DNA of 64,000 bases, taken from the NCBI RefSeq assembly GCF_013450295.1, contig NZ_SKBR01000001.1, forward strand, positions 1,686,501-1,750,500. Reading direction: 5' to 3'. This stretch comes from Streptomyces sp. AJS327. GTDB lineage: Bacteria; Actinomycetota; Actinomycetes; Streptomycetales; Streptomycetaceae. The notes under the pieces were generated by a model. It was given only the letters and a program-made list of their open reading frames with translations. It was not told where the DNA came from and did no database searches. The position numbers were made by a program, and so were the translations under genes. Below, piece by piece: positions 33,993 through 46,354 of this stretch. The stretch's first letter is position 1, and every line of letters begins with the position of its first letter.

Positions 33993-34655
33993 GTGACGAA
34001 CGGGACGGGGTTGAGGGAACGTAAGAAGCTGCGGACCCGGCGCGCGCTCGTCGACGCCGCGGTACGGCTGATCGCTGATCAGGGGTACGAGGCGACGACG
34101 GTGGCCGAGATCGCCGCCGCCGCCGACATCTCGACCCGGACGTTCTTCAGCTACTTCCCCGGCAAGGAGGACATCCTGTTTGCCGACATCGGAGCGCGGG
34201 TGGCCGCGCTCGTGCGGGAGGTGTCCGGTCGTCGCCCCGGGGAGACTCTCGCGGAGTCGCTGCTCAACGCCATCGAGCACGCGGTGGCCTCGCCGGGGGA
34301 GTCCGAGTTCACCGATGAACTCCCTTCGCTGCGGGTGCGGCTCATCCTGTCCTCTCCGCCGCTGCTGACGCGTGCGTTGTACTGGGTGTTCGACGCTCAG
34401 CGCCAGATCACGGTCGCCGTGGTGGACGCCTATGGGGACGAGATCGACGAGGCCGAGGCTTCGGCGGCGGTCGGTGCGCTGATCGGCGCACTGGTGAACA
34501 CGGCCTTCCTCAAGCTCGCACGTGGTGCGGCAGTGGAGGACGTCCGCGCGGCACTCCGGCAGGCGGCGCGCGTGGCCATCGACGGGCTGGCGGACGTCGG
34601 CGCCGGAACAGGTGCGGGAAACCGCAGCGCGCAGCGTGGCGCGATCACGCCATAA
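33993..34655 (+). CDS. TetR-family transcriptional regulator
   Basis: 220 residues from GTG 33993. HTH at about residues 12-58: LRTRRALVDAAVRLIADQG, then TTVAEIAAAADISTRTFFSYFPGKEDIL, a very typical TetR DNA-binding domain. The C-terminal ligand domain is helical. It is divergent from the MMPL exporter with a palindrome between them, so it is probably that transporter's repressor. It also sits directly upstream of the PKS operon on the same strand, but 276 bases separate them and there is no sign of co-transcription. Confidence 0.92.
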   Translation: MTNGTGLRERKKLRTRRALVDAAVRLIADQGYEATTVAEIAAAADISTRTFFSYFPGKEDILFADIGARVAALVREVSGRRPGETLAESLLNAIEHAVASPGESEFTDELPSLRVRLILSSPPLLTRALYWVFDAQRQITVAVVDAYGDEIDEAEASAAVGALIGALVNTAFLKLARGAAVEDVRAALRQAARVAIDGLADVGAGTGAGNRSAQRGAITP

Positions 34656-34931
34656 CCGTGGCTCGACGGCCCGTTGGCCCGGGGTGCGGCCCCGCAGGCG
34701 ACAACAGCCGATGTCCCAGGTCACAGAGGTGTACGTCGCGCAACCCCGGGGGCGAGTCAGTGGGTTCCGCCCTCTGGCCACCGAGGCCCCCCCCGGGGTG
34801 CGGACTGGGGTAAGGCCCTAGAGCTTCGCAAGGTTTCGGCGACCCACAATCCCCTCGAATAGCCGCACGTGTTCTGTGCTGACGGCCTCGCGGGAGGTCT
34901 CGCTGTCTCGTTCTTGGGGGGCGTTACAAAG

Positions 34932-37900
34932 GTGTCTGCGAACAACGAAAAGCTGCGCGACTACCTGAAACTGGTCACAGCCGACCTTCGTCAGACTCGT
35001 CAGCACCTCGCAGACCTACAGGGGCGGCAGCACGAGCCCATCGCCGTCGTCGGCATGGCCTGCCGGTACCCGGGCGGAGTGACGTCTCCGGAAGACCTGT
35101 GGGACCTCGTGGAGAAGGGAGGTGAGGGGCTTTCCTCGCTCCCCGACGATCGTGGCTGGGATCTCGACGACCTCTACGACTCCGATCCCGCACGCAGCGG
35201 GAAGAGCTACGTTCGCGCGGGTGGCTTCCTGCGCGACGCGGCCGAGTTCGACGCCGAACTGTTCGGTATCTCCCCGCGTGAGGCCCTGGCGATGGACCCG
35301 CAACAACGGGTGCTGCTGGAGGTCTCCTGGGAGGCTCTGGAGCGGGCGGGTCTGCCCCTCCACGATGTGCGCGGCGAAGCGATCGGTGTCTACGTCGGAG
35401 CCGTCGCCCAGGAGTACGCCCCACACCACGGCAGCCTCGCCGTCGACGGTCTCGACGGCCACCTCGCCGTGGGGACCACCCCGAGCGTCATGTCCGGCCG
35501 TGTCGCCTACTCCCTCGGGCTACGCGGTCCGGCAATCACCATCGACACGGCTTGCTCGTCGTCACTGGTGGCACTTCACGTCGCGGTGCAGGCCCTGCGG
35601 CGTGGAGAGTGCTCCATGGCGCTGGCCGGTGGTGTGACCATCATGTCCGCTCCCAACTGGCTCGTCGGCCTCAGTCGCCAGCGTGCCTTGGCTGCTGACG
35701 GGCGGTGCAAGTCGTTCTCCGCCGCTGCTGACGGATTCGGCGCGGCCGAGGGTGTGGGGATGCTGGTGCTGGAGCGGCTTTCGGAGGCGCGGCGTCAGGG
35801 GCATCCGGTGCTGGCGGTGGTGCGGGGTTCAGCGGTGAACCAGGACGGTGCGTCCAACGGTCTGACGGCGCCGAACGAAGAGGCGCAGGAAGAGGTCATT
35901 CGCGCCGCGCTGGCCGACGCCCGGCTCAGCCCCTCGGATGTTGATGCGGTGGAGGCGCATGGTACTGGTACGCGGCTTGGTGATCCGATCGAGGTGAATG
36001 CCTTGTTGGCGACTTATGGTCGTGGTCGGTCTGTTGAGCGGTCGTTGTGTCTGGGGTCTTTGAAGTCGAATATTGGTCATGCTCAGGCTGCTGCGGGTGT
36101 GGCGGGTGTGATCAAGATGGTGATGGCGATGCGGGCGGGTGTGTTGCCTCGGACGTTGCATGTTGATGAGCCTTCCGCGTATGTGGATTGGGTGGGGGAG
36201 CCGTTGGAGTTGTTGGTGCGGGCTCGGTCGTGGCCTGGTGAGGGTGTGCGGCGGGCTGGTGTGTCGTCGTTCGGTATTAGTGGCACGAATGCGCATGTGA
36301 TTCTGGAGGGGGTTTCTGGGGGTGGTGTGTGTGATGGGGGTGGTGTTGGTTCTGGTGTGGTGGGGGAGTTGAGTGGTGCTGGTGCTGGTGCTGGTGCTGG
36401 TGCTGGTGCTGGTGCTGGTGCTGGTGGGGGTGTGGTGCCGTTGGTGTTGTCGGGGCGTGGTGTGGGTGGGGTGAGGGGGCAGGCGGGGCGGTTGCGGGAG
36501 TTTTTGGGTCGGGGGGGTGGGGGTTGTTCGTTGGTGGATGTGGGGTGGTCGTTGGCGGGGACGCGGTCGGTTTTGGAGGATCGTGCGGTGGTGGTGGGTG
36601 GGGATCGGGAGGCGTTGTTGGAGGGTTTGGGTGTGGTGGCTGCTGGTGGTGAGGGTGTGGGTGTGGTGAGTGGTGGTGTGGGTGGTGGTGGTGGGTTGGT
36701 GGGTTTGGTGTTTGCGGGTCAGGGTGCGCAGCGGTTGGGGATGGGGCGGGAGTTGTATGAGGCGTTTGGGGTGTTTGCTGAGGTGTGGGATGAGGTGTGT
36801 GGGGTGTTGGATGGTTTGTTGCCGGGGTCGTTGCGTGAGGTGGTGTTTGGTGGGGATGAGGGGTTGTTGGAGCGTACGGAGTGGGCGCAGCCGGCGTTGT
36901 TCGCGTTTGAGGTGGCGTTGTTTCGGTTGTTGGAGTCGTGGGGGGTGCGGCCTGGTGTGTTGGCGGGTCATTCGGTGGGGGAGGTTGCTGTTGCGCATGT
37001 GGCGGGGGTTTTGTCGTTGGGGGATGCGTGTGTGTTGGTGGCGGCTCGTGGGCGGTTGATGCAGGGGTTGCCTGAGGGTGGGGCGATGGTGGCGGTGGGT
37101 GTGGGTGAGGAGGAGGTGTTGGGGGTTTTGGCGGGGTGTGAGGGTGAGGTGTGTGTTGCGGCGGTGAATGGTCCTGAGTCGGTGGTGGTGTCGGGGTGTG
37201 TGGAGGCGGTGTTGGAGGTGGCGGGGGTGTTTTCGGCGCGGGGTGTGCGTACGCGTCGGTTGGGGGTGAGTCATGGTTTTCATTCTTCGTTGGTGGAGCC
37301 GATGTTGGATGAGTTTCGGGGGGTGTTGGAGGGGTTGGTGTTTGGTGAGCCGGTGGTGCCGGTGGTGTCGTCGGTTACGGGTCGGCGTGCGGGTGCGGGG
37401 GATTTGGCGTCGGTGGAGTATTGGTTGCGGCATGCGCGGGATTGTGTGCGGTTTTTTGATGTGGTGGTGGGGTTGGAGGGGGAGGGTGTGGGTCAGGTGT
37501 TGGAGGTGGGTCCTGATGGGTCGTTGTCTGGGTTGGTTGTGGATGGTTGGGGTGGGTCTGAGGGGGTTGTGGTGGCGTCGTTGGGGCGTCGTGGTCGGGG
37601 TGAGGTGGAGTCGTTGTTGGTGGGGTTGGCGCAGAGTTGGGTGGTGGGGGGTGAGGTGGATTGGCGTCGGGTGTGTGCTGGTGGGCGTCGGGTGGATTTG
37701 CCGACGTACGCGTTCCAACGCGACCGCTACTGGCTCGACCCCACCACGACACGATCCGCCGATGTGCGGCAGGCGGGCCTGGGTGTCGTGGAACATCCGC
37801 TGTTGAGCGCGGTCGTGAGCATGGCCGCGGACGACGGAGCGCTGCTGACCGGCCGGCTTTCGGTACGGTCTCATCCCTGGCTGGCGGACCACGCCATCGC

Positions 37901-40900
37901 GGGAACCGTGCTTCTGCCCGGCACCGCGTTCGTGGAGTTGGCTCTGCGGGCCGGGGACGAGGTCGGCTGCGAGAGTCTGGAGGACCTGACGCTGCGCACG
38001 CCGCTGGCGCTGCCAGCGGAGGACTGCGTACAGGTGCAGACCGTCGTCGGCGCGGCCGACGAGCGGGGGCGCAGGCCCGTCGCGATCTACTCACGGCCGG
38101 AGGACCCCGGAAGCGACGCCGCCGCGTGGACCGTGCACGCCGAGGGGTTCCTCGGCGCGGACCACGCCGCGTCGCGCCGACCCGCCGTGGATCTCACCGT
38201 CTGGCCGCCGACAGGGGCGCATGAGGTCGACATCGAGGGCTTCTACCAGGCGGCGGCGGACGCCGGGTACGCCTACGGTCCCGCCTTCCAGGGGCTGCGT
38301 GCTGTGTGGCGTGGTCACGACGGCGACATTTTCGCCGAGGCTGTGCTGCCGACGGCACAGGCCGGCGTGGCGGACCAATTCGGCCTGCACCCAGCGCTGT
38401 TGGACGCCGCCCTGCACGCCGTCCTGGCGGCTGACCCCACGGCGTGGTCCCGGGATCGGCTGCGGCTGCCGTTCATCTGGGAAGGCGTCACTCTCGCAGC
38501 GGTGGGAACCTCGGTGGCACGCGTCCGTCTGCGGCCCTCCGGTGACGAGTCGTTGAGCCTGGTGGTGGCGGACGCAGCGGGCCAGCCGGTGGCCGCGGCC
38601 GAGTCACTGACGCTCCGGCCGGTCCCCACACGGCAGTTGACCTCCTCCGCGGTGGCCGGACCGGACGCCCTGTACCGCCTGGACTGGACCACCCCGGTTC
38701 CCCAGCCCGACGGTGCGCCGGCGCGGACGGACAACTGGGCGGTGCTGGGCGCCGACACGGTGCGCCTCGGCTGCCCCGGCTTCGCCGACCTGGACGCGTT
38801 GTGCGTCGCGTCGGAGGCGGGTAGTCCGGTGCCGGACGTGGTGGTCCTGCCGGTGCCCGCCACGCCCACTGGCGAGGGCGAAGCGCCAGCCACGGCGGCA
38901 GGCGAACGCACGGAGCAGGTGCTGAAGCTCGTCCAGCAGTGGTTGCGTCATGATTCCCTGACGACGTCCTGTCTCGCCGTGGTCACCCGAGGAGCGGTGG
39001 CTGCTGGTTCCTCCGACGTCGACCTCTGCTCCGCCCCGCTGTGGGGCTTGCTGCGTACCGCGCAGACCGAGAACCCGGACCGTTTCCTGCTGGTGGACCT
39101 GGATCCGGTCGCGGAACAGCCGCACGACCTCCTGGTGCTGGCCGTCGGTGCGGCCCGGGCAGCCGGGGAGACCCAGGTCGCGGTACGTGGTGAGAGCGTG
39201 TTGGCCCCGCGGCTGGTGCGCGCGCTGCCCGTCGTTGACGGGACCCTGGCTCCTCCCGTCGACCAGGCGGCATGGTGCCTGGAGACTGCCGGCACCGGGA
39301 CCCTGGAAGGGCTGGCACTCGTACCGGCGCCGCGGGTGACCGAGCCGTTGGGCCCGGGGGAGGTGCGCGTCGCGGTCCGTGCCGCCGGCGTCAACTTCCG
39401 CGACGTCCTGATGGGCCTCGGCGTCTATCCGGGGGCCACCTCGCTCGGCGCCGAGGCGGCGGGCGTGGTCGTCGAGGTGGGTGCGGAGGTCACCGAGTTC
39501 GCCGCAGGCGACGCGGTGCTGGGAATGGTGCCGAAGAGCTTCGGTCCGCTGGCGGTCACCGATGCCCGGCTGCTGGTGCCGAAGCCGTCGGACTGGACCT
39601 TCGAACAGGCCGCTTCGGTCCCCGCGACCTTCCTCACGGCCTACTTCGGTCTGGTGCACCTGGCCGACCTGCAACGGGGCGAGACAATCCTCGTACACGC
39701 CGGTGCGGGCGGCGTCGGGATGGCCGCGGTCCAACTCGCCCGGCATCTGGGCGCGCGGGTGCTGGCGACGGCCAGCCCCGGCAAATGGCCCGTGCTCCGT
39801 GGTTTGGGCGTGGACGACGCGAGCATCGCGAACTCCCGGAACCTGGACTTCCAGGACGCGTTCCGCTCCCCGGGCGGTCAGCCGTGCGTCGATGTGGTGC
39901 TCAACTCCCTGGCGCACGAGTTCGTGGACGCGTCCCTGAAGCTCCTGCGGCCGGGCGGCCGGTTCCTGGAGATGGGCAAGACAGACATCCGTGACCCCGA
40001 GCAGGTGGCGCGGACCTGCTCCGTGGACTACCAGGCGTTCGACGTCATGGAGGTCGGGCCGCAACAGATACGTCAGATGCTCCGCACCCTGATGGAGCTG
40101 TTCGCGGAAGGAGTACTCACCCCGTCTCCCGTAACAACGTGGGACGTGCGTCAGGCCCCGACGGCGTTCCGCCACATCAGTCAAGCCAAGCACGTCGGCA
40201 AGGTAGTGCTGACCATGCCGCGGCCCCTGGACGCCAACGGCACGGTCCTGATCACCGGTGGGACCGGTGCTCTCGGCTCGCTGCTGGCACGTCACCTGGT
40301 GGCACGCCACGGGGTGCGGAACCTCCTGCTGACCAGTCGGAGCGGCCCGGACTCGGTCGGTGCGGCCAAGCTGGTCGAGGAACTGGCCGCGGCCGGTGCG
40401 ACAGCTTCCGTGGTGGCCTGTGACGCCGCCGAACAGGAACAGCTGGCCGCTCTCCTGGCTGGGGTTCCGGCCCATCGTCCGCTGACCGGCGTCGTGCACG
40501 CCGCCGGCGTCCTCTCGGACAGCGAGCTGACCGCACTCACCGCCGAGCAGTTCGCTGAGGTCTGGCGGGCCAAGGCGATGGCCGCCGGAAATCTCCACGA
40601 GTTGACGCGCGACGCGGACCTCGCCCTGTTCACGCTCTACTCGTCCGTCTCCGGCGTTATCGGCGGGGCTGGGCAGGCCAACTACGCTGCTGCCAACACC
40701 TTCCTCGATGCGCTCGCCCGACGGCGCCATGCCGAAGGTTTCCCCGCGGTCTCCCTCGCCTGGGGGCCGTGGCAGTCGAGCGGCGGTATGACGAAGGCAC
40801 TGGACGAGGCCGACCTGCGCCGACTGCGCCGCATCGGGCTCGCGCCCCTGGAGGAGGCGCAAGCGCTCGCGCTGTTCGATCGCGCCCACGCGTTGTACCA

Positions 40901-43900
40901 GCCTGATCTGGTGCCCGCGCAGTTCGACGTAACAGCCCTCCGGCGCCCCGCGGACGACCCGCCCCCGCTGCTACGTGCCCTGGCCCGCGTCGGCAAGCCG
41001 TCTCGTCGTGCCGTCACGGCGTCCACCGGGGGTGCCGCGCGCGGCACTGACCTTGCCGAGCGGTTAGCAGGGCTCGGACGGACGGAGGGAGAGCGTCTGC
41101 TGACCGAGCTGGTATGCGGCCACGTCGCGGCGGTCCTCGGGCACGCCTCCGCCCACACCGTCGACCCACAACGCTCCTTCAAGGAGCAGGGCTTCGATTC
41201 GCTGACAGCCGTCGAGCTGCGCAACCACCTGACCACGGCCACTGGCTTGAAGCTGCCCACGGCGCTGGTCTTCGATTACCCGAACCCCGCCGTCCTCGCC
41301 GCCCATCTGCACACCGAACTGGCGCCGGACCAGGAGGGACGGGAGTTGGTGCCCACCGGGCACCAGCCGGCGACCGCCCTCAACGACGATCCGATCGCCG
41401 TCGTCGGCATGGCCTGCCGGTACCCCGGTGGCGTGGCCTCCCCGGAGGACCTCTGGCAACTGGTGTACGAGGGCGTTGACGCCATCGGCGGCTTCCCCGC
41501 AGACCGTGGCTGGGACCTCGATGCCCTCTACCACCCCGACCCGGAACACGTCGGCACGAGTTACACCCGAAGTGGTGGGTTCCTCTACGACGCCCCCGAC
41601 TTCGACGCCGAGTTCTTCGGCATCTCACCCCGGGAAGCTCTGGCGATGGATCCGCAGCAGCGGTTGCTACTCGAGACCTCCTGGGAGGCGGTCGAGCGGG
41701 CTGGTATCGACCCCCTCTCGCTCCGCGGAAGCCGTGCCGGGGTCTACGTCGGACTGATCTCCCAGGACTACCCGACGGACCTCGACGAACTCCCGGAAGG
41801 CGTCGAGGGGTACCTGGGCACCGGGAACACTCCGAGCGTCGCCTCCGGCCGTCTCGCCTACACCTTCGGGGTGGAGGGTCCCGCGATCACGGTGGACACC
41901 GCGTGCTCCTCCTCGCTGGTCGCTCTGCACATGGCGGCGCAGGCCCTGCGGCGGGGGGAGTGCGACATCGCCCTCACCGGGGGTGTCACCGTCATGTCAA
42001 ACCCCGGAATGTTCACCGGGTTCTCCCGGCAGCGCGGGCTGTCCGTCGACGGCCGCTGTAAGTCCTTCGCCGCCGCGGCCGACGGCACCGGATGGGCCGA
42101 GGGCGTGGGCGTGCTCGTCGTCGAACGGCTCTCCGAGGCACGGCGGCACGGGCACCAGGTACTCGCTCTGCTTCGCGGGGCCGCCATCAACCAGGATGGC
42201 GCCTCCAACGGCCTGACCGCCCCCAACGGCCTCTCCCAGCAGCGGGTCATACGCGAGGCGCTGGCCGACGCCGGTCTTTCACCGGCTGACGTGGACGCGG
42301 TCGAGGCCCATGGCACGGGCACCGTGCTGGGTGACCCGATCGAGGCCCAGGCGTTGATCGCCGCCTACGGACAAGGCCGTTCCGGCCAGCGGCCCCTGTG
42401 GCTGGGCTCAATCAAGTCGAACATCGGCCACTCCCAGGCCGCGGCGGGCGTGGCCAGCGTGATCAAGATGGTGATGTCGATGCGTGCGGGCCTCCTTCCC
42501 CGGACGCTCAACGTCGACGAGCCCAGCCCCCACGTCGACTGGTCGGCGGGCAACGTCACCCTGCTGACCGAGGCCCGCCCGTGGGAGGAACAGGACAGGC
42601 CACGCCGTGCGGGTGTCTCCTCTTTCGGTATCTCGGGCACCAACGCCCACGTGATCCTCGAAGAGGCTCCAGCCGAGCTCGCGGCGCCGACCGAGGACCG
42701 GTTGGCCGACGACGATGACGGCTCACCGGCGCGGACGATGCTCCCCTGGGTGATCTCGGCCGGTACCGCCCCCGCCCTGGTGACTCAGGCCGAACGGCTC
42801 ATCGGCGCCGTGCCCCGGGGGAAGCCCGCGGAGGTCGGCTGGAATCTCGCCGTCACCCGTGCGCCGCTGGAGCACCGTGCCGTGGTCTGGGGCGCCGGAA
42901 CCGCCGAACTACGTGCCGGGCTGGCCTCGATCGCTGCGGGTGAGGTGGCTGGGAACGCGGCCACCGGCTCCGTCGCCGGTGGGGCCACGTCCGGTGTGGT
43001 GTTCGTCTTCCCCGGTCAGGGCTCACAGTGGCTGGGTATGGGGCGTGGGCTGTTGTCCACCTCCTCCGTGTTCGCCACCCGTCTGGAGGAGTGCGAGCGG
43101 GCGCTCGCACCGTACGTGGAGTGGTCGCTTCGCGAGGTGCTCACCGCGGATGACGACGCGTGGCTGGAACAGGTGGAGGTCGTGCAGCCCGTGTTGTGGG
43201 CGACCATGGTCTCCCTCGCCGCCGTCTGGGAGTCCCTCGGCGTCACGCCGTCGGCCGTGATCGGCCATTCCCAGGGTGAGATCGCCGCCGCCGTGGTGGC
43301 TGGGGCGCTCTCCATGGAGGACGCGGCCCAGGTGGTGGCGCTTCGCTCGGCCACGATCCGCGAGACACTCACCGGCCGAGGGCGGATGCTGTCCTTGGCC
43401 ACCGGACCCAGCCAGGTCGAGACCTGGCTGGAACCGACAGAGGGACGGGCCACCCTGGCGGCCTTCAACGGCCCGTCGGCCACGGTGGTGGCCGGTGAGC
43501 CGACGGCGCTGGAGGCCGTGGCGGCCAGCGCCGAGGCCGCCGGGGTTCGGGCGCGGTGGGTGCCGGTGGACTACGCGTCCCACTCTCCCCAGGTCGAGGA
43601 CGTTCGCGAACGGCTGCTCACCGCCCTTGCCACCGTGCGACCCCAGGCTCTGCGGGTCCCGTTGATCTCGACGGTCACCGGGAAGCCGCTCGACGCGGCC
43701 TCCCTGGATGCGGAGTACTGGTACGCCAATCTGCGTCAGCCCGTTCGCTTCACGGACGCACTCAGTCTCGCGTCGGGGGAGCTCGGCATGGCCACTTTCG
43801 TCGAGGTGAGCACGCACCCGGTTCTGGTGCCGGGCATACAGGCCACCGCTGAGGCATCGGAGCGACCGGCTCTGGTGACCGGCACCCTGCGCCGAGCGGA

Positions 43901-46280
43901 GGACGAGAACGCCCGGCTGATCGCCGCCGCGGCCGAACTGTGGGTCCAAGGCGTTCCGGTGGACTGGACTGCGCTGTTCCCCCAGGGCGCCGCTTCCCGG
44001 CTCGACTTGCCTACGTATCCCTTCCAGCGCAGCCGCTACTGGTTGCCGACGACCACCCGGGCGCATGCCACCGGGGGTCGCCAGACCGGGTCCGGCGACG
44101 TGTCCGACTCGGAGTTCTGGACGGCGGTCGAGAACGAGGACCCCACGGCCCTCCCCGACTCCCTGGCGGCGGACGGGGATGGTGCAGCCTGGGAGGCGGT
44201 GCTGCCGAGGCTCGCCTCCTGGCGTCGCCGCCGGCGCGAGCAGACCACGGTGGACGCCTGGCGGTACCGCGAGGTGTGGCGACCTGTGCCCGACGTCACC
44301 ACGCCCACCGCCCTGACCGGCCGCTGGCTGTACGCGATACCCGAAGGTGCCGAGCATCCGTGGACGGAGGCCCTGCACCGGCGACTCGTCGAACTGGACG
44401 TCGACGTGGTGCCGCTGGCCGTCAAGACCGGCACGACCGACCACACGTCCTTGGCCGACCAGCTCCGGGCGGTGATCGCGAGCGGCCCTGTCGACGGCGT
44501 GATCTCGACACTCGCGTTCGGGGATGTGACTCCGTCGCCAGAGTCCTCTACTGCTGCCGGCATCGCCACGACATTGGCGCTGTTGCAGGCCGTGGTGGCG
44601 ACCAGCGCCGGTACCCGGCTGTGGTGCCTGACCCGGGGCGCCGTCTCGACCGGTGCGGGAGACGTCGTCGACAGCCCGGTGCAGGCCGAGGTCTGGGGTA
44701 TGGGACGGGTCGCCGCGCTGGAGCACCCTGACCAGTGGGGCGGTCTGATCGACGTACCCGAGTACGTGGACGAGCGCGCCCTGAACCGTGTCATCGGACT
44801 GCTCACCCAGCAGGCGGAAGACCAGGTGGCCGTCCGGTCCGCGGGTCTGTACGCCCGGCGGCTGGCCCCGGCTCCGCTCCCGACCGGAGGGTCGGACCGC
44901 ACCTGGCGGCCGCGCGGCACCGTCCTGATCACCGGTGGTACGGGCATTCTCGGTGCCTGCCTGGCCCGTTGGCTGGTTCGACAGGGTGCCGAACACCTCG
45001 TGCTCACCAGCAGGCGCGGTGAGCGGGCCCCCGGAGCCGGAGAACTGCGGGAGGAACTCGTCGCGGCGGGTGCCCGGGTCACCGTGGCCGCTTGCGACGT
45101 CACTGACCGCTTCGCCGTGACCCGGCTCGTGGAGAGCCTGGACGCCGACGGTGAAGACCTCCGAGCGGTGATGCACACCGCCGTGCTCTACCAACTCGGC
45201 CCGCTCGCGGCGCTTACGCCACAGGAGTACGACGACGTCGTGGGGGCGAAGGTCGAAGGTGCTCGTGTCCTCGCCGAGGTGGCCGGAGACCGGGAGCTGG
45301 ACGCCTTCGTCGTTTACTCGTCCATCGCCGCCCTGTGGGGCAGCAAGGATCACGGTGCGTACGCCGCCGCGAACGCACACCTCGACGCCTGGGCGGCGCG
45401 CTGCCGCCAGCGCGGACTTCCCGTCACGACTGTGGCCTGGGGTATCTGGGACGCGGTCAGCGAGTGGGACGAGCAGGACGCCGAGCGGCGCCCCGTCCTC
45501 CTCGAACGCGCAAGGCGGCAGGGGCTGGAACCGATCAGCGCCACCCTGGCCCTCCAGGGGCTCCAGCAGGTGCTGGACCACGGTGAGGAAGCCGTCGCGA
45601 TCGCCGACGTCGCGTGGGAACGCTTCACGCAGCTGTTCACTCTGGGGCGGCCCAGCCGCTTCCTGGACGAGATCCCGCAGGCCGGGCGGGCGGTCGAGGA
45701 GTCGGTGGCGCCGAGCGCCACCACCGGCGAGGACGGGACCACCCTGACCGCACGTCTGGCCAGGCTGACCCGTGGTGAACAGGACAACGCCCTGGTTGAC
45801 CTCGTGCGCTCGCACGCGGCCGCGACGCTGGGATATGGCGGTCCGGAGTCCGTCGATCCGGCCCGTGCGCTGCGGGACATCGGTTTCGACTCCGTGACCG
45901 CGGTGGAGCTTCGTAACCGGCTCAACCAGGCCACGGGCCTCGCCCTGCGTCCCACGCTCGTCTACGACGTTCCGACCGCGCGTGACATCGCCACACTCCT
46001 GCGGGCCGAACTGCGCCTAGACGGCGCCGGCCGGGCCGGCGGGTCCTTCCTCGACGAACTCGCCCGGCTCGAAGAGGAGATGGTGACGGCTCCACCGGAA
46101 GCGGAGACCCGCCTGCGGGCCGTCGAACAGGTCCGGTCACTGCTCAGCTTTCTGGAGCGGGACCAGACGGCTGTGGACGCGTCGGAACCGGGGGGCCCGC
46201 GCGGCACCGCGGTGCTCGACACGGCCAGCGACGACGAGATGTTCGCCCTGATCGACAGGGAGCTCGACGACACCGTCTGA
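34932..46280 (+). CDS. Type I polyketide synthase, two modules (PKS A): KS-AT-DH-ER-KR-ACP + KS-AT-KR-ACP
   Basis: 3782 residues. GTG 34932 starts the class-1 docking helix ([18 protein letters not shown]). Module 1: KS about 34-455 with Cys208 in DTACSSS; AT about 590-880, Ser681 in GHSVGE and SHGFHS, indicating malonyl-CoA; DH from about 950 with [11 protein letters not shown] and LDAALHA; ER about 1456-1765 with [13 protein letters not shown] about 1767-1960 with TGGTGALG and the Asp of the B-type LDD motif (LSD); ACP Ser2090. Module 2: KS from 2153; AT about 2690-2990 with GHSQGE and YASH, indicating methylmalonyl-CoA; KR about 3330-3510, no LDD, with W and H in [20 protein letters not shown], the A2-type pattern; ACP Ser3654. 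A C-terminal docking tail ([14 protein letters not shown]) follows. One TTA at 41064. The KS/AT of module 1 contains the G+T-skewed segment. Confidence 0.96.
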   Translation: MSANNEKLRDYLKLVTADLRQTRQHLADLQGRQHEPIAVVGMACRYPGGVTSPEDLWDLVEKGGEGLSSLPDDRGWDLDDLYDSDPARSGKSYVRAGGFLRDAAEFDAELFGISPREALAMDPQQRVLLEVSWEALERAGLPLHDVRGEAIGVYVGAVAQEYAPHHGSLAVDGLDGHLAVGTTPSVMSGRVAYSLGLRGPAITIDTACSSSLVALHVAVQALRRGECSMALAGGVTIMSAPNWLVGLSRQRALAADGRCKSFSAAADGFGAAEGVGMLVLERLSEARRQGHPVLAVVRGSAVNQDGASNGLTAPNEEAQEEVIRAALADARLSPSDVDAVEAHGTGTRLGDPIEVNALLATYGRGRSVERSLCLGSLKSNIGHAQAAAGVAGVIKMVMAMRAGVLPRTLHVDEPSAYVDWVGEPLELLVRARSWPGEGVRRAGVSSFGISGTNAHVILEGVSGGGVCDGGGVGSGVVGELSGAGAGAGAGAGAGAGAGGGVVPLVLSGRGVGGVRGQAGRLREFLGRGGGGCSLVDVGWSLAGTRSVLEDRAVVVGGDREALLEGLGVVAAGGEGVGVVSGGVGGGGGLVGLVFAGQGAQRLGMGRELYEAFGVFAEVWDEVCGVLDGLLPGSLREVVFGGDEGLLERTEWAQPALFAFEVALFRLLESWGVRPGVLAGHSVGEVAVAHVAGVLSLGDACVLVAARGRLMQGLPEGGAMVAVGVGEEEVLGVLAGCEGEVCVAAVNGPESVVVSGCVEAVLEVAGVFSARGVRTRRLGVSHGFHSSLVEPMLDEFRGVLEGLVFGEPVVPVVSSVTGRRAGAGDLASVEYWLRHARDCVRFFDVVVGLEGEGVGQVLEVGPDGSLSGLVVDGWGGSEGVVVASLGRRGRGEVESLLVGLAQSWVVGGEVDWRRVCAGGRRVDLPTYAFQRDRYWLDPTTTRSADVRQAGLGVVEHPLLSAVVSMAADDGALLTGRLSVRSHPWLADHAIAGTVLLPGTAFVELALRAGDEVGCESLEDLTLRTPLALPAEDCVQVQTVVGAADERGRRPVAIYSRPEDPGSDAAAWTVHAEGFLGADHAASRRPAVDLTVWPPTGAHEVDIEGFYQAAADAGYAYGPAFQGLRAVWRGHDGDIFAEAVLPTAQAGVADQFGLHPALLDAALHAVLAADPTAWSRDRLRLPFIWEGVTLAAVGTSVARVRLRPSGDESLSLVVADAAGQPVAAAESLTLRPVPTRQLTSSAVAGPDALYRLDWTTPVPQPDGAPARTDNWAVLGADTVRLGCPGFADLDALCVASEAGSPVPDVVVLPVPATPTGEGEAPATAAGERTEQVLKLVQQWLRHDSLTTSCLAVVTRGAVAAGSSDVDLCSAPLWGLLRTAQTENPDRFLLVDLDPVAEQPHDLLVLAVGAARAAGETQVAVRGESVLAPRLVRALPVVDGTLAPPVDQAAWCLETAGTGTLEGLALVPAPRVTEPLGPGEVRVAVRAAGVNFRDVLMGLGVYPGATSLGAEAAGVVVEVGAEVTEFAAGDAVLGMVPKSFGPLAVTDARLLVPKPSDWTFEQAASVPATFLTAYFGLVHLADLQRGETILVHAGAGGVGMAAVQLARHLGARVLATASPGKWPVLRGLGVDDASIANSRNLDFQDAFRSPGGQPCVDVVLNSLAHEFVDASLKLLRPGGRFLEMGKTDIRDPEQVARTCSVDYQAFDVMEVGPQQIRQMLRTLMELFAEGVLTPSPVTTWDVRQAPTAFRHISQAKHVGKVVLTMPRPLDANGTVLITGGTGALGSLLARHLVARHGVRNLLLTSRSGPDSVGAAKLVEELAAAGATASVVACDAAEQEQLAALLAGVPAHRPLTGVVHAAGVLSDSELTALTAEQFAEVWRAKAMAAGNLHELTRDADLALFTLYSSVSGVIGGAGQANYAAANTFLDALARRRHAEGFPAVSLAWGPWQSSGGMTKALDEADLRRLRRIGLAPLEEAQALALFDRAHALYQPDLVPAQFDVTALRRPADDPPPLLRALARVGKPSRRAVTASTGGAARGTDLAERLAGLGRTEGERLLTELVCGHVAAVLGHASAHTVDPQRSFKEQGFDSLTAVELRNHLTTATGLKLPTALVFDYPNPAVLAAHLHTELAPDQEGRELVPTGHQPATALNDDPIAVVGMACRYPGGVASPEDLWQLVYEGVDAIGGFPADRGWDLDALYHPDPEHVGTSYTRSGGFLYDAPDFDAEFFGISPREALAMDPQQRLLLETSWEAVERAGIDPLSLRGSRAGVYVGLISQDYPTDLDELPEGVEGYLGTGNTPSVASGRLAYTFGVEGPAITVDTACSSSLVALHMAAQALRRGECDIALTGGVTVMSNPGMFTGFSRQRGLSVDGRCKSFAAAADGTGWAEGVGVLVVERLSEARRHGHQVLALLRGAAINQDGASNGLTAPNGLSQQRVIREALADAGLSPADVDAVEAHGTGTVLGDPIEAQALIAAYGQGRSGQRPLWLGSIKSNIGHSQAAAGVASVIKMVMSMRAGLLPRTLNVDEPSPHVDWSAGNVTLLTEARPWEEQDRPRRAGVSSFGISGTNAHVILEEAPAELAAPTEDRLADDDDGSPARTMLPWVISAGTAPALVTQAERLIGAVPRGKPAEVGWNLAVTRAPLEHRAVVWGAGTAELRAGLASIAAGEVAGNAATGSVAGGATSGVVFVFPGQGSQWLGMGRGLLSTSSVFATRLEECERALAPYVEWSLREVLTADDDAWLEQVEVVQPVLWATMVSLAAVWESLGVTPSAVIGHSQGEIAAAVVAGALSMEDAAQVVALRSATIRETLTGRGRMLSLATGPSQVETWLEPTEGRATLAAFNGPSATVVAGEPTALEAVAASAEAAGVRARWVPVDYASHSPQVEDVRERLLTALATVRPQALRVPLISTVTGKPLDAASLDAEYWYANLRQPVRFTDALSLASGELGMATFVEVSTHPVLVPGIQATAEASERPALVTGTLRRAEDENARLIAAAAELWVQGVPVDWTALFPQGAASRLDLPTYPFQRSRYWLPTTTRAHATGGRQTGSGDVSDSEFWTAVENEDPTALPDSLAADGDGAAWEAVLPRLASWRRRRREQTTVDAWRYREVWRPVPDVTTPTALTGRWLYAIPEGAEHPWTEALHRRLVELDVDVVPLAVKTGTTDHTSLADQLRAVIASGPVDGVISTLAFGDVTPSPESSTAAGIATTLALLQAVVATSAGTRLWCLTRGAVSTGAGDVVDSPVQAEVWGMGRVAALEHPDQWGGLIDVPEYVDERALNRVIGLLTQQAEDQVAVRSAGLYARRLAPAPLPTGGSDRTWRPRGTVLITGGTGILGACLARWLVRQGAEHLVLTSRRGERAPGAGELREELVAAGARVTVAACDVTDRFAVTRLVESLDADGEDLRAVMHTAVLYQLGPLAALTPQEYDDVVGAKVEGARVLAEVAGDRELDAFVVYSSIAALWGSKDHGAYAAANAHLDAWAARCRQRGLPVTTVAWGIWDAVSEWDEQDAERRPVLLERARRQGLEPISATLALQGLQQVLDHGEEAVAIADVAWERFTQLFTLGRPSRFLDEIPQAGRAVEESVAPSATTGEDGTTLTARLARLTRGEQDNALVDLVRSHAAATLGYGGPESVDPARALRDIGFDSVTAVELRNRLNQATGLALRPTLVYDVPTARDIATLLRAELRLDGAGRAGGSFLDELARLEEEMVTAPPEAETRLRAVEQVRSLLSFLERDQTAVDASEPGGPRGTAVLDTASDDEMFALIDRELDDTV
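35936..37703 (+). other. G+T-skewed KS/AT segment of PKS A module 1
   Basis: The coding strand switches abruptly to G/T-dominated codons (GTG, TTG, GGT, GCG) with almost no C. For example, 36601-36660 has 4 C in 60 bases and 36661-36720 has 2 in 60, whereas flanking PKS DNA is C-rich. The segment starts in the C-terminal half of the KS and ends within the LPTYAFQR post-AT linker, a natural domain boundary. The protein stays a normal KS/AT. Confidence 0.85.
36375..36422 (+). repeat. (GGTGCT)8 microsatellite in KS-AT linker
   Basis: Eight perfect in-frame copies of GGTGCT encode eight Gly-Ala pairs between the KS and AT of PKS A module 1. It is likely to be slippage-prone. Confidence 0.95.
41064..41066 (+). 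promoter_or_regulatory. TTA (bldA-dependent) codon in PKS A
   Basis: In-frame TTA in Glu-Arg-Leu-Ala-Gly just before the ACP of module 1. Confidence 0.85.
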
Positions 46281-46354
46281 GCGTTCCTCCTCGTCCGCCC
46301 TCTCTCGCCCATCCCACGCCTCAACCGCTCGCGTGCCGTCAGAGACGGAGACTC

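Noticed and set aside
34869..34931. Upstream start at 34869 for PKS A
   Set aside because: The extra residues are not docking-domain-like; the other PKS proteins start right at the docking helix, matching GTG 34932.
35829..37892. 687-residue His/Thr/Pro-rich minus-strand frame
   Set aside because: Complement of the G+T-skewed KS/AT segment. The odd composition is explained by the skew, not by a real gene.
43023..45815. 930-residue minus-strand frame opposite PKS A
   Set aside because: Shadow of the module 2 AT-KR region; no domain similarity.
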